Positions 1-7,709 of a DNA stretch of 64,000 nt are shown in pieces. The DNA is taken from assembly GCA_022509185.1 (NCBI GenBank), contig JAFLTS010000003.1:114068-178067 (forward strand), read 5' to 3'. Both the position numbers and the translations under genes were made by a program. The notes beneath the pieces are model-generated. The model was not told the origin of the DNA. It did not search any database and worked only from the letters and a program-made list of their open reading frames with translations. The DNA comes from Muribaculaceae bacterium (GTDB lineage Bacteria; Bacteroidota; Bacteroidia; Bacteroidales; Muribaculaceae). Positions within the stretch are counted from its first letter, which is position 1; each line of letters opens with the position of its first letter.

Positions 1-39
1 GATCACCATTATCTTTTTTATATCTTTTCTTTTTGGCAT
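1..39 (-). CDS. carB: Carbamoyl-phosphate synthase large subunit, N-terminal fragment
   Basis: Only the first 13 codons lie in the window. They read MPKRKDIKKIMVI, which closely matches the start of carbamoyl-phosphate synthase large subunits. The ATG is at 39-37, three bases after the carA stop, so it is the third gene of the pyrC-carA-carB operon. The large subunit makes carbamoyl phosphate from bicarbonate, ATP and ammonia supplied by CarA, for pyrimidine and arginine synthesis. The identity rests on a short match plus strong operon context; the rest of the gene lies beyond the left edge. Confidence 0.85.
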   Translation of the reverse strand, partial: MPKRKDIKKIMVI

Positions 40-42
40 ATC

Positions 43-1137
43 TCAGATTTGTTTCTCAGTATTAGGAATCATGTTAATAAAACGGTCGAAGAGATAAATG
101 GTGTCTTGAGGTCCTGGAGCACTTTCAGGATGGAATTGGACTGAAATAACCTTTTCTTTTTCACATTCCAGACCTTCCACGGTGCCATCAAGAAGATTTA
201 TATGAGTAACTGATAAAGGTGTCTGATCTACAGATTCTTTATCAACAGCATAACCATGGTTTTGAGCTGTAATTAATACTTTCCCTGTTTTCAGTTCTTT
301 AACCGGATGGTTTCCACCTCTATGTCCGGGATTAATCTCACATATCTTGGCTCCATAAGCAAGGGCAAGCAGTTGATGACCAAGACAAATACCAAACATT
401 GGCACTTTCCCACGAAGTTTTTTTAGAGTTTCAATCACCTCTGGCACATCTTCCGGAGACCCGGGACCATTTGAAATGAGAACTCCGTCAGGCTTAAAAT
501 CAAGAATCTGTTCTGCTGTAGTGTTCCAGGGCACCACCGTGACATTACAACCATGATGATTTAAGTTTCTGACCATATTCAGCTTCATGCCACAATCAAT
601 TGCAACTATATCGTATTTGCAATTGGTGGTTCTGGCGAACCATCTTTTTCTACAACTAACTTTACTTACGAGATCTTTAGGTCTTGGCTGAGCTTTAATT
701 TTAGCAACAGCTTCTTCAACAGGTGTATCTTCGTTTGTGATAATTGCTCTCATGCCGTTTGCATCACGAAGAATTCGAGTTAACATGCGAGTATCGATAC
801 CGCTGATACCCGGAATCTCATTTTCTTCCAATACTTCTGCCAAGGTTTTAGTGTATCTGAAGTTTGAGGGTGAATCGTTGTTTTCTTTAACAATCATACC
901 ACCTATAGAAGGAAACTTTGTTTCATAATCCTCGTCGGTAATTCCGTAATTACCTATCAAAGGATATGTCATTACAATAATCTGATCGGCATAAGACGGA
1001 TCAGATAATATCTCCTGATAACCTACCATCGAAGTATTAAACACGAGTTCTCCAACTCTTTCTTCGTTAGAAGCGAAACCGATACCACGGAATTCGCGTC
1101 CATCTTCAAGCACAAGTTTTTTAGGGACGTTATTCAT
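43..1137 (-). CDS. carA: Carbamoyl-phosphate synthase small subunit (glutaminase)
   Basis: 364 residues, the usual CarA length. The N-terminal CPSase small-chain domain is followed by a class I glutamine amidotransferase domain. The catalytic triad is visible: C251 in the GICLGHQ motif, and H336 and E338 in FHPES. It hydrolyses glutamine and passes ammonia to CarB in the cytoplasm, the first step of pyrimidine synthesis. The ATG overlaps the pyrC stop by four bases (ATGA), and carB starts three bases after its own stop, so the three genes are translationally coupled. Expression is probably set by the leader in front of pyrC. Confidence 0.97.
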   Translation of the reverse strand: MNNVPKKLVLEDGREFRGIGFASNEERVGELVFNTSMVGYQEILSDPSYADQIIVMTYPLIGNYGITDEDYETKFPSIGGMIVKENNDSPSNFRYTKTLAEVLEENEIPGISGIDTRMLTRILRDANGMRAIITNEDTPVEEAVAKIKAQPRPKDLVSKVSCRKRWFARTTNCKYDIVAIDCGMKLNMVRNLNHHGCNVTVVPWNTTAEQILDFKPDGVLISNGPGSPEDVPEVIETLKKLRGKVPMFGICLGHQLLALAYGAKICEINPGHRGGNHPVKELKTGKVLITAQNHGYAVDKESVDQTPLSVTHINLLDGTVEGLECEKEKVISVQFHPESAPGPQDTIYLFDRFINMIPNTEKQI

Positions 1138-2417
1138 AGTAGTGCGTTAAAAACGGGTTTGCCGTTATATATCGTCATTAGAATCTTACTTTTCAATTCG
1201 AGACCCTCATAGGGAGTGGCTTTACCTAAAGATTTGAAATTCTCAGGATCTACAATGAAAGAATCATTGATATCTATCACGGTAATATTGGCCTCATTAC
1301 CAGTCTCAATAGTATCTTGAGGAAGATGCAGAATTTTTCTCGGATTCAAAGCCATAACTTTGATTAAATGTTGCAAAGACATTAATCCTGAAGACACCAT
1401 GGTAGTGTAAACAGCCGGGAAAGCTGTTTCAAGTCCTACTACACCCATAGCGCTTTTTTGTAGTCCACGGCTCTTTTCTTTCATTGAATGGGGTGCATGA
1501 TCAGTTGCAATTACATCAATTGTTCCGTCAATCAATCCCTCACGTAAAGCCTCACGGTCTTCAATACCGCGGATAGGTGGGTTCATTTTAAATCTGCCTT
1601 CATCTTTAAGGTCCTGATCGCTGAAGGTGAGATAGTGAGGCCCGGTTTCACAAGTCACGTCAATACCATTCTTTTTTGCTTGTCTTACCAATTCTACACT
1701 TTCTTTGGTTGAGATATGACAAATATGCAGACGGCATCCGGTTTCTTCCGCGAGAATAATATCTCTTTCAACTTCTTTCCATTCTGATTCCGATGAAATG
1801 CCGGGGTGACCATATTTTTTTGCGTAAGTGCCTTTATGGATATAACCTCCTTCCAGTAAAGATTCTACTTCACAATGTGCAGCCAGGATTTTTCCTGTTT
1901 TAGAAATTCTTTCCATGGCTTTCTTCATTATATCCAGGTTCTGCACGCCCGAACCATCATCAGAAAAGCCTGCAACAAAAGGAGCCAGAGCCTCGTAATC
2001 CACTAATTCTTTTCCCATACGTCCTTTAGTAATAGCGGCGAAGGGAATTACTTGAACATGAGCATCCCGCCTGATTATATCCAACTGAATTTTTAGATTT
2101 TCAATTGAATCCGGAGTGGGATTTAGATTTGGCATAGTACAAACAGTGGAAAAACCGCCGGCAGCCGCAGCTAAAGAACCTGCATTAATGGTTTCTTTAT
2201 ATGAGAAACCTGGTTCCCTGAGATGCACATGCATATCCACCAAAGAGGGGATTACAATTTTCCCTGTTAAATCATAAGATGGATAAGAATCAGCTTTAGG
2301 CTTTGAATCTGAAAGGATTTTAATTATTCCTTCGGATATAAAAATATTTTTCTCAACAAAATCATTGTTGCAAAATATTTTTGCATTCAAGAGCCAGAAA
2401 GATTTCAAATCAGTCAT
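1134..2417 (-). CDS. pyrC: Dihydroorotase
   Basis: 427 residues, the length of the long (type I/allantoinase-like) dihydroorotases. The metal-binding motif DMHVHLREPG sits at residues 61-70 (H63, H65), with further amidohydrolase signatures SDDG, GPHY and ATDHAPH downstream. It converts carbamoyl aspartate to dihydroorotate, the third step of pyrimidine synthesis. It is the first gene of the operon with carA and carB. The ATG lies 18 bases after an intrinsic terminator hairpin, so transcription must read through that terminator to express the gene. No Shine-Dalgarno sequence is seen, as expected for Bacteroidota. Confidence 0.96.
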   Translation of the reverse strand: MTDLKSFWLLNAKIFCNNDFVEKNIFISEGIIKILSDSKPKADSYPSYDLTGKIVIPSLVDMHVHLREPGFSYKETINAGSLAAAAGGFSTVCTMPNLNPTPDSIENLKIQLDIIRRDAHVQVIPFAAITKGRMGKELVDYEALAPFVAGFSDDGSGVQNLDIMKKAMERISKTGKILAAHCEVESLLEGGYIHKGTYAKKYGHPGISSESEWKEVERDIILAEETGCRLHICHISTKESVELVRQAKKNGIDVTCETGPHYLTFSDQDLKDEGRFKMNPPIRGIEDREALREGLIDGTIDVIATDHAPHSMKEKSRGLQKSAMGVVGLETAFPAVYTTMVSSGLMSLQHLIKVMALNPRKILHLPQDTIETGNEANITVIDINDSFIVDPENFKSLGKATPYEGLELKSKILMTIYNGKPVFNALL

Positions 2418-2422
2418 AATTC

Positions 2423-2456
2423 AAAAAACAAAAAAGCAACTCTAAAAATGAGTTGC
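2423..2456 (-). terminator. Intrinsic terminator (attenuator) just upstream of pyrC
   Basis: On the minus strand GCAACTC, a 7-base loop and GAGTTGC form a perfect 7-bp stem, followed by TTTTTTG and TTTTTTG. It lies between the pyr promoter and the pyrC ATG, not after a gene, so it can only act as an attenuator of the pyrC-carA-carB operon. Confidence 0.85.
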
Positions 2457-2457
2457 C

Positions 2458-2562
2458 TTAAAAAATTGAAAAAATTGTAACGTCACGGAATGAAATTCCG
2501 TTTTCGGCTGCCTGTAAGCAAGATCCTTGCAGGAAATGGTGACGTTGACAATTTGTTGTCAT
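2458..2562 (-). CDS. Candidate 34-residue leader peptide of the pyrC-carAB attenuator
   Basis: The ATG at 2562-2560 is about 17 bases after the -7 box, so roughly 9 bases from the expected transcription start. The frame stays open for 34 codons, begins MTTNCQRHH and ends ...VTIFSIF, and its TAA (2460-2458) touches the base of the terminator stem. The last codons are ATT TTT TCA ATT TTT, i.e. two T6 runs (2469-2474 and 2460-2465). An open frame of this length is not improbable by chance; the support comes from its exact fit between promoter and terminator. I do not recognise the peptide. A ribosome at the stop would cover the 5' arm of the terminator. Confidence 0.5.
   Translation of the reverse strand: MTTNCQRHHFLQGSCLQAAENGISFRDVTIFSIF
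2479..2560 (-). ncRNA. Structured pyr leader RNA (possible three-way junction)
   Basis: On the minus strand an upstream hairpin GACAA-CAAA-TTGTC (2560-2547) is followed by AACGTCAC (2546-2539), which pairs perfectly with GTGACGTT (2486-2479). Enclosed are two hairpins: GCAAG-GAT-CTTGC flanked by CCT/AGG (2533-2511), and ACGGAAT-TTC-ATTCCGT (2501-2485, sharing two bases with the long-range stem). I do not recognise it as a known riboswitch class. It overlaps the leader peptide frame, so it may instead be a pausing or ribosome-loading structure. Confidence 0.5.
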
Positions 2563-2577
2563 CCCTCTAATTTTATG

Positions 2578-2608
2578 CAAAGATAACAAAAAATCATTAT
2601 TACCACAA
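2578..2608 (-). promoter_or_regulatory. Promoter of the pyr leader
   Basis: On the minus strand TTG (2608-2606), a 20-base spacer and TATCTTTG (2585-2578) match the Bacteroidetes -33/-7 consensus exactly. Transcription should start near 2571, giving a leader of about 150 bases before pyrC. Confidence 0.85.
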
Positions 2609-2713
2609 AAGCATCTTGGCAAGTTTCCATTAATTGGGGAATTTTAAGTATTTTTGTAAAAGCAAGGATATATATTTTTCCCAAATATTGGAATAGATCA
2701 TAAAACCTAATTA

Positions 2714-2729
2714 AATAAACTGGTTTATT
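2714..2729. promoter_or_regulatory. Perfect palindrome before the symporter gene (possible operator)
   Basis: AATAAAC-TG-GTTTATT is a perfect inverted repeat with 7-base arms and a 2-base centre, ending 11 bases before the symporter ATG. It could bind a dimeric regulator or be a chance AT-rich palindrome. No clear TAnnTTTG box is seen for this gene. Confidence 0.3.
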
Positions 2730-2740
2730 ATAATACTTTT

Positions 2741-3934
2741 ATGAAATTTAAGAAACCTAATCTATTAGTATTAATAATTTTAGCTATTTTATCAGGAACA
2801 TTATGCGGATGGTTTTTCAACGAGAGCTTAACACGGATTTTTATAACCTTCAATAGCATATTCAGCAATTTTTTAGGCTTTTGTATCCCTCTTATAATTA
2901 TAGGTTTTGTAACACCGGCGATTTCAGAATTAGGATCGAAAGCAGGAAAGTTATTATTAGTCACAGTAACTTTAGCCTATGCCGCAACTTTGGGAGCCGG
3001 TTTCTTAAGTTATTTTGTTAGCGATACTTTTTTCCCGACCTTATTGGAGGGCCAGAACTTAATTTCTGACACTGAAATGGCAAAGGAACTCCCTCCTTAT
3101 TTCACTATCAATATGCCGGCAGTGATAGATATCATGTCTGCATTGGTTTTATCTTTTGTTGTATGTATTGGTCTTACTCAGATAAAATCTTCTACTAGTA
3201 CTATAAAGAGGGCCACAGAAGAGTTCCGGGAAATAATTTCCTTAATAATCGCAAAAATTATTGTGCCTCTTTTACCGATTTATATCTTCGGTATTTTTGT
3301 AAAGATGTCTTTCACAGGTGAAGTTAATTCTATATTGCTGGCGTTTTCTAAAGTAATACTGGTGATTTTCGCATTACATTTATTTTGGTTATTGTTTTTA
3401 TATTCCATTGGTGCACTTTTTTCTAAAGGAGAAAAAAATCCATTTAAATTATTAGGAACGATGTTGCCGGCATATTTTACTGCATTAGGCACCTCCTCCT
3501 CAGCCGCCACTATACCTGTGACCCTCAGACAAACTATAAAAATGGGTGTAGATAAAGATATAGCGGGTTTTACCGTACCGTTGTGTGCCACTATTGATCT
3601 TTCAGGAAGTGCATTGAAAATAGTTGCTTGTTCGATAGCATTAATGATGTTGAAAGATATACCTTATGATTTTGGTTTATTTGCTTATTTTGTGTCAATG
3701 ATGGGTATAGCCTTGGTTGCAGCACCCGGTGTACCAGGCGGTTCAATTATGGCAGCGTTGGGATTATTGACTTCTATATTAGGGTTTTCTGATAGTGATT
3801 GTGGATTGATGATAGCATTATATATAGCAATGGATAGTTTCGGCACAGCTTGTAATGTTACGGGGGATGGAGCTTTATCTCTTATAATCAACAGATTTTA
3901 TCCGTCAGATAAAACTGAGGCAGCAATTGTTTAA
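2741..3934 (+). CDS. Dicarboxylate/amino acid:cation symporter (DAACS family)
   Basis: 397 residues, hydrophobic along its length. It belongs to the glutamate/aspartate/serine symporter family (SLC1/DAACS): the serine-rich hairpin motif appears as TSSSAATIPVT, followed by GFTVPLCATIDLSGSA in the seventh helix region and NVTGDGALS in the eighth, the parts that bind substrate and sodium. The family imports dicarboxylates or amino acids driven by Na+ or H+ across the inner membrane. SstT-like serine/threonine uptake is one possibility, but the substrate cannot be read from sequence alone. lipA starts nine bases after the stop, so the three plus-strand genes may be co-transcribed. Confidence 0.9.
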   Translation: MKFKKPNLLVLIILAILSGTLCGWFFNESLTRIFITFNSIFSNFLGFCIPLIIIGFVTPAISELGSKAGKLLLVTVTLAYAATLGAGFLSYFVSDTFFPTLLEGQNLISDTEMAKELPPYFTINMPAVIDIMSALVLSFVVCIGLTQIKSSTSTIKRATEEFREIISLIIAKIIVPLLPIYIFGIFVKMSFTGEVNSILLAFSKVILVIFALHLFWLLFLYSIGALFSKGEKNPFKLLGTMLPAYFTALGTSSSAATIPVTLRQTIKMGVDKDIAGFTVPLCATIDLSGSALKIVACSIALMMLKDIPYDFGLFAYFVSMMGIALVAAPGVPGGSIMAALGLLTSILGFSDSDCGLMIALYIAMDSFGTACNVTGDGALSLIINRFYPSDKTEAAIV

Positions 3935-3943
3935 GAATTGATA

Positions 3944-4795
3944 ATGGAGGAAAAAATAATACGAAAACCTGAATGGCTTAAAGTGAAATTGCCACGTGGT
4001 TTTAAGGCTACACAAGTATTAGGATGTTTAAATGAGAGAAATTTAAATACTATATGTAGTAGTGGGATGTGTCCTAATAAAGGAGAGTGCTGGAGTAATG
4101 GCACAGCAACTTTTATGATAGGAGGACAAATCTGTACCCGTAACTGTAAGTTTTGTAATGTTAAAAGCGGGAAACCTCTTCCCATAGATTCGAAAGAGAT
4201 TCAGAATATTATAAAAAGTATTCAAGAATTAAAACTGAAGCATGTAGTAATAACTTCTGTAGATAGGGATGACTTAGATGATTTTGGAGCTTCTCATTGG
4301 ATAAATATGGCTCATGCTGTAAAGAAAGAATGTCCCGGTGTGAGTATGGAACTATTAGTTCCTGATTTCAGAGGAAGAACTGATCTTCTTGAAGGAATAA
4401 TCGAATGTAAGCCAGAAGTCATATCCCATAATATGGAAACTGTGAGGCGTCTGACCCCAGAAGTGAGAAGTGTAGCAACTTATGATACGTCGCTGAAAAT
4501 AATCAGACATATTTCAGATAAAGGAATCAGATCAAAATCGGGGATAATGTTAGGTTTAGGAGAAACACGTGAAGAGGTGCTTGAAACTATGGACGATTTG
4601 TTGAAAAATGGTTGTGAGGTCATGACCATAGGTCAATATCTACAACCTTCAAGACAGCATTATGCCGTAAAGGAATATATACATCCGGATATATTTGCGG
4701 AATATGGTGAAATAGGACGTAAAAAAGGGTTCAAACATATCGAGAGCCATCCTTTGGTAAGATCAAGCTATCATGCAGAAAGACATGTTAACTGA
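3944..4795 (+). CDS. lipA: Lipoyl synthase (radical SAM)
   Basis: 283 residues. It carries both iron-sulfur motifs of lipoyl synthase: CSSGMCPNKGEC (CX4CX5C, auxiliary cluster) and CTRNCKFC (CX3CX2C, radical SAM cluster). It inserts two sulfur atoms into the octanoyl group on carrier proteins such as GcvH. The ATG at 3944 is preferred over an in-frame TTG two codons earlier because ATG starts dominate here. lipB follows after 19 bases, and the glycine cleavage operon that uses lipoate lies about 14 kb away. Confidence 0.97.
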   Translation: MEEKIIRKPEWLKVKLPRGFKATQVLGCLNERNLNTICSSGMCPNKGECWSNGTATFMIGGQICTRNCKFCNVKSGKPLPIDSKEIQNIIKSIQELKLKHVVITSVDRDDLDDFGASHWINMAHAVKKECPGVSMELLVPDFRGRTDLLEGIIECKPEVISHNMETVRRLTPEVRSVATYDTSLKIIRHISDKGIRSKSGIMLGLGETREEVLETMDDLLKNGCEVMTIGQYLQPSRQHYAVKEYIHPDIFAEYGEIGRKKGFKHIESHPLVRSSYHAERHVN

Positions 4796-4814
4796 ATAAA
4801 CCTCCCTTACAAAA

Positions 4815-5534
4815 ATGAAAAATATAAGGGTTTTGGATTTCGGAATCCAAGATTATAAAGAAGTTTTGAAATTACAGGAGAGGTGCTTTGAAAAACTTGT
4901 GCAAGGTAAAAAAGAAGGTTTTACAGAAGACGAATATTTGTTGTTAGGAGAGCATCCATCTGTCATCACTTTAGGAAGAAAGGCACAAGAATCCAATATC
5001 CTGGTTTCTCCGGATAGCTTAAATAAGTTTGGTATAGAGGTTTTTCATATAGGCAGAGGAGGTGATGTAACGTATCATGCACCTGGACAATTGATTGTCT
5101 ATCCTATTATTGACCTGGATCGGCATAAATTAGGAGTAAAGGATTATATCTACTTATTGGAAGAATGTGTGATACAATTACTTAAATATTACAGCATAGA
5201 AGGAAGCCGCATAGAAGGTGCCACAGGAGTGTGGATAGGGAAAGGGACTCATAATGAAAGGAAAATATGTGCCATGGGCATCAAGTGCTCAAGATATTGC
5301 ACAATGCATGGACTTGCCTTAAATGTTAATACCGACTTACAAGGCTTTTCATTGATAAATCCCTGTGGTTTTCAAGACAAGGGTGTTACATCTATAAAGG
5401 AAGAAACGGGAAAGGAATTTAATATTAAAAGAATTAAGAATGATTTCTTACATATCTTCTTCAGCCTCATATTCCCGTTCGAGAAAATTCTTGACTTCAC
5501 GGAAAAGCTGGGAAGCGAAAACGAAATCATTTAA
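4815..5534 (+). CDS. lipB: Lipoyl(octanoyl) transferase
   Basis: 239 residues. The LipB signature RGGDVTYHAPGQL is present, as is the lysine in MGIKCSRY and the cysteine in INPCG that carries the acyl group. It moves octanoate from acyl carrier protein to lipoate-dependent proteins, giving LipA its substrate. The last 29 codons, including the stop, lie on the opposite strand of the end of mlaF, so the C-terminal tail overlaps a convergent gene by 87 bases. LipB proteins are often somewhat shorter, so the tail may be a later extension. Confidence 0.95.
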   Translation: MKNIRVLDFGIQDYKEVLKLQERCFEKLVQGKKEGFTEDEYLLLGEHPSVITLGRKAQESNILVSPDSLNKFGIEVFHIGRGGDVTYHAPGQLIVYPIIDLDRHKLGVKDYIYLLEECVIQLLKYYSIEGSRIEGATGVWIGKGTHNERKICAMGIKCSRYCTMHGLALNVNTDLQGFSLINPCGFQDKGVTSIKEETGKEFNIKRIKNDFLHIFFSLIFPFEKILDFTEKLGSENEII

Positions 5535-6230
5535 TGACTGACTTTTACTTCTAAAAATATTTTTATCATTTCCTACCCAGTCACAATGGCCTTTATTAAT
5601 AAAGATAATTTTTTCTCCTATACCGAGCACTGAATTCATATCATGAGTATTTATGATTGTTGTGATCTGATACTCATGTGTGATATCACTAAGAAGTTCA
5701 TCAATTAAAATAGAAGTTTTGGGATCAAGACCTGAGTTAGGTTCATCACAGAAAAGGTATTTTGGGTTAAGAGCTATTGCTCTGGCTATAGCTACACGTT
5801 TCTGCATACCTCCTGAAATTTCAGAAGGGAATTTATTATCAGCATTAGAAAGGCCAACACGGTGAATACAGAACTGTGCTCTATCAAGTTGTTCTTCATG
5901 AGAAAGCGGACTGAACATTTTCAAGGGAAACATAACGTTTCCTAACACTGTTTCATTGTCAAAAAGAGCCGATCCCTGAAATAAAACACCGATTTCCATT
6001 CTCAATTTTCTTTTTTCCTGGGCACTCATAGAACGGAAACGTCGGCCATCGTAAAGAATAGAACCTTCTTCAGGAGTAAGTAAACCAATCAGACATTTCA
6101 TAAAAACTGTCTTACCCGATCCACTTTGACCTATAATAAGATTTGTTTTGCCGGTCTCAAAAGTTGCTGAAATATCATACAATACCCTTTGCCCGTCAAA
6201 CCATTTTGAAATATTCTTTGCCTCTATCAT
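5448..6230 (-). CDS. mlaF: ABC transporter ATP-binding protein, MlaF type
   Basis: 260 residues with a complete ATPase: Walker A GQSGSGKT near residue 35, signature SGGMQKRVAIARA, and Walker B FCDEPNSGLDP, the form seen in MlaF/Ttg2A subunits. With the MlaE permease just upstream (10-base gap) it should power phospholipid movement between the membranes. No MCE-domain gene (mlaD) lies next to the pair in this window, so the periplasmic partner must be elsewhere. Its 3' end overlaps lipB on the other strand by 87 bases. Confidence 0.92.
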   Translation of the reverse strand: MIEAKNISKWFDGQRVLYDISATFETGKTNLIIGQSGSGKTVFMKCLIGLLTPEEGSILYDGRRFRSMSAQEKRKLRMEIGVLFQGSALFDNETVLGNVMFPLKMFSPLSHEEQLDRAQFCIHRVGLSNADNKFPSEISGGMQKRVAIARAIALNPKYLFCDEPNSGLDPKTSILIDELLSDITHEYQITTIINTHDMNSVLGIGEKIIFINKGHCDWVGNDKNIFRSKSQSLNDFVFASQLFREVKNFLEREYEAEEDM

Positions 6231-6239
6231 AAGGTGAAA

Positions 6240-6986
6240 TTATTGAAGCAGTAGTTTAGTAAGGATTACGTCGAAAAAAAGAATAAGAATAGAACTGGAA
6301 ACTACTGCTTTGGTACTTGCCTGGCCTACTTCTAATGCACCTCCTTTAACGAAATATCCGTAGAAGGCAGAAACACTGGCAATAATATATGCAAAAATCA
6401 CAGTTTTGATTATACCATACCATACATACCATTCGTTGAAAAAACTCTGAATTCCAAAGACATAATCTTCAACCGAGATCATAGTGGTGAATTCAGCAAT
6501 AATCCATCCTCCTACAAGACCCACAAACATTGAAAGAATACATAATACCGGTACGAAGAAAACAAAACCTATGATTTTAGGCAAAACTACGAAATTAGCT
6601 GAATTAATACCCATAATATCCAGAGCATCAATTTGTTCAGTGACTCTCATAGTTCCAATTTCTGATGCTATATTACTACCTACTTTACCAGCAAGTATAA
6701 GGCACATCATTGTAGAAGAGAATTCCAGAAGTAGAATTTCTCGAGTAGCCAAACCTGTGGAGTATGAAGGGATAAGAGGAGATACTATGTTAATGGTCAT
6801 TTGTATGGTAATTACCGCGCCAATGAAAAGCGAAATAATAATTACCAGAGGAATGGAATCAACGCCTAATTTGTTAATTTCAAAAACCAGACGCTTAAAA
6901 AATTCTTTCCATTTATCAGGAGCTCTGAAAACCTGAGCGATGAAAATGCAGTATTTACCGAAAGAGGCTATTGAATTAATAAACAT
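6240..6986 (-). CDS. mlaE: ABC transporter permease, MlaE family
   Basis: 248 residues with several hydrophobic segments. It belongs to the MlaE/YrbE permease family, with the conserved LREIGPxL-like region appearing as SEIGTMRVTEQIDALDIMGI (residues roughly 128-147). It forms the inner-membrane channel of an MCE-type lipid transporter with the MlaF ATPase encoded next. A TAACTTTG box at 7034-7027 gives a short leader. The promoter region is shared head to head with udk. Confidence 0.92.
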   Translation of the reverse strand: MFINSIASFGKYCIFIAQVFRAPDKWKEFFKRLVFEINKLGVDSIPLVIIISLFIGAVITIQMTINIVSPLIPSYSTGLATREILLLEFSSTMMCLILAGKVGSNIASEIGTMRVTEQIDALDIMGINSANFVVLPKIIGFVFFVPVLCILSMFVGLVGGWIIAEFTTMISVEDYVFGIQSFFNEWYVWYGIIKTVIFAYIIASVSAFYGYFVKGGALEVGQASTKAVVSSSILILFFDVILTKLLLQ

Positions 6987-7026
6987 TATCTTACGGATAA
7001 AAAATAAAAAGCGATCATCCGGGAGG

Positions 7027-7034
7027 CAAAGTTA
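7027..7034 (-). promoter_or_regulatory. -7 box of mlaE promoter
   Basis: TAACTTTG on the minus strand, 41 bases before the mlaE ATG. No clean TTG is found at the -33 position. Its upstream region covers the udk -7 box. Confidence 0.6.
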
Positions 7035-7047
7035 ATAAAAATTTGGC

Positions 7048-7055
7048 TAAATTTG
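7048..7055 (+). promoter_or_regulatory. -7 box of udk promoter
   Basis: TAAATTTG on the plus strand, 15 bases before the udk ATG at 7071. An in-frame TTG at 7053 lies inside this box, so it cannot be the start codon. No clear -33 TTG is visible. Confidence 0.6.
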
Positions 7056-7070
7056 CGTAAAAGAAGAATT

Positions 7071-7709
7071 ATGCTGATAATCGGAATAGCGGGAGGAACG
7101 GGTTCGGGGAAAACCACAGTTGTGAAAAAGATAATAGAATCTTTGCCCAAAGATGAGGTTACCGTAATTCCACAAGATTGTTATTATAATGATAACGGAG
7201 ACATTCCTTTGGAGGAACGATTAAAAATGAATTATGATGAACCGGCCTCAATTGAATGGACTTTACTATGCCAACATCTGATGCAGCTGAAATCAGGCAA
7301 AAGCATTGATCGCCCGAGTTATGATTTTCTCACCTGTTCACGGTTACCGGAAAGAGTTAAACTGGCACCAAGAGATGTAGTGGTAGTAGAAGGAATATTG
7401 GTTTTATGCGACAAGCCTTTAAGGGATATGATGGATGTTAAGGTGTTTGTAGATGCTGATGCCGATGAAAGATTAATCCGGGTGATAGAACGCGACTGTA
7501 TTGAAAGAGGAAGAACCCCTCAAATGGTAATAGATCGATACAGAGAGACCCTTAAACCAATGCACGAATTATATATAGAACCTTCCAAAAGATATGCTGA
7601 TTTAATCGTTCCTCAAGGAGGGAATAATAATGTTGCAATCATGTTGCTTACAGATTATATAAGATCACTTCTAAGCAATGGGGTAAATCATATTAAAGTG
7701 AAGAGATGA
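7071..7709 (+). CDS. udk: Uridine kinase
   Basis: 212 residues from the ATG at 7071. The P-loop GGTGSGKTT lies at residues 8-16, followed by the uridine kinase sequences DCYYND and DRPSYDF. It phosphorylates uridine and cytidine to UMP and CMP for pyrimidine salvage. An upstream TTG at 7053 is rejected because it sits in the promoter -7 box. It heads an operon with lptB, whose ATG overlaps the udk stop (ATGA). Confidence 0.95.
   Translation: MLIIGIAGGTGSGKTTVVKKIIESLPKDEVTVIPQDCYYNDNGDIPLEERLKMNYDEPASIEWTLLCQHLMQLKSGKSIDRPSYDFLTCSRLPERVKLAPRDVVVVEGILVLCDKPLRDMMDVKVFVDADADERLIRVIERDCIERGRTPQMVIDRYRETLKPMHELYIEPSKRYADLIVPQGGNNNVAIMLLTDYIRSLLSNGVNHIKVKR

Noticed and set aside
6484..6936. 150-codon frame opposite mlaE
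   Set aside because: Antisense to conserved permease helices; no own promoter or motif.
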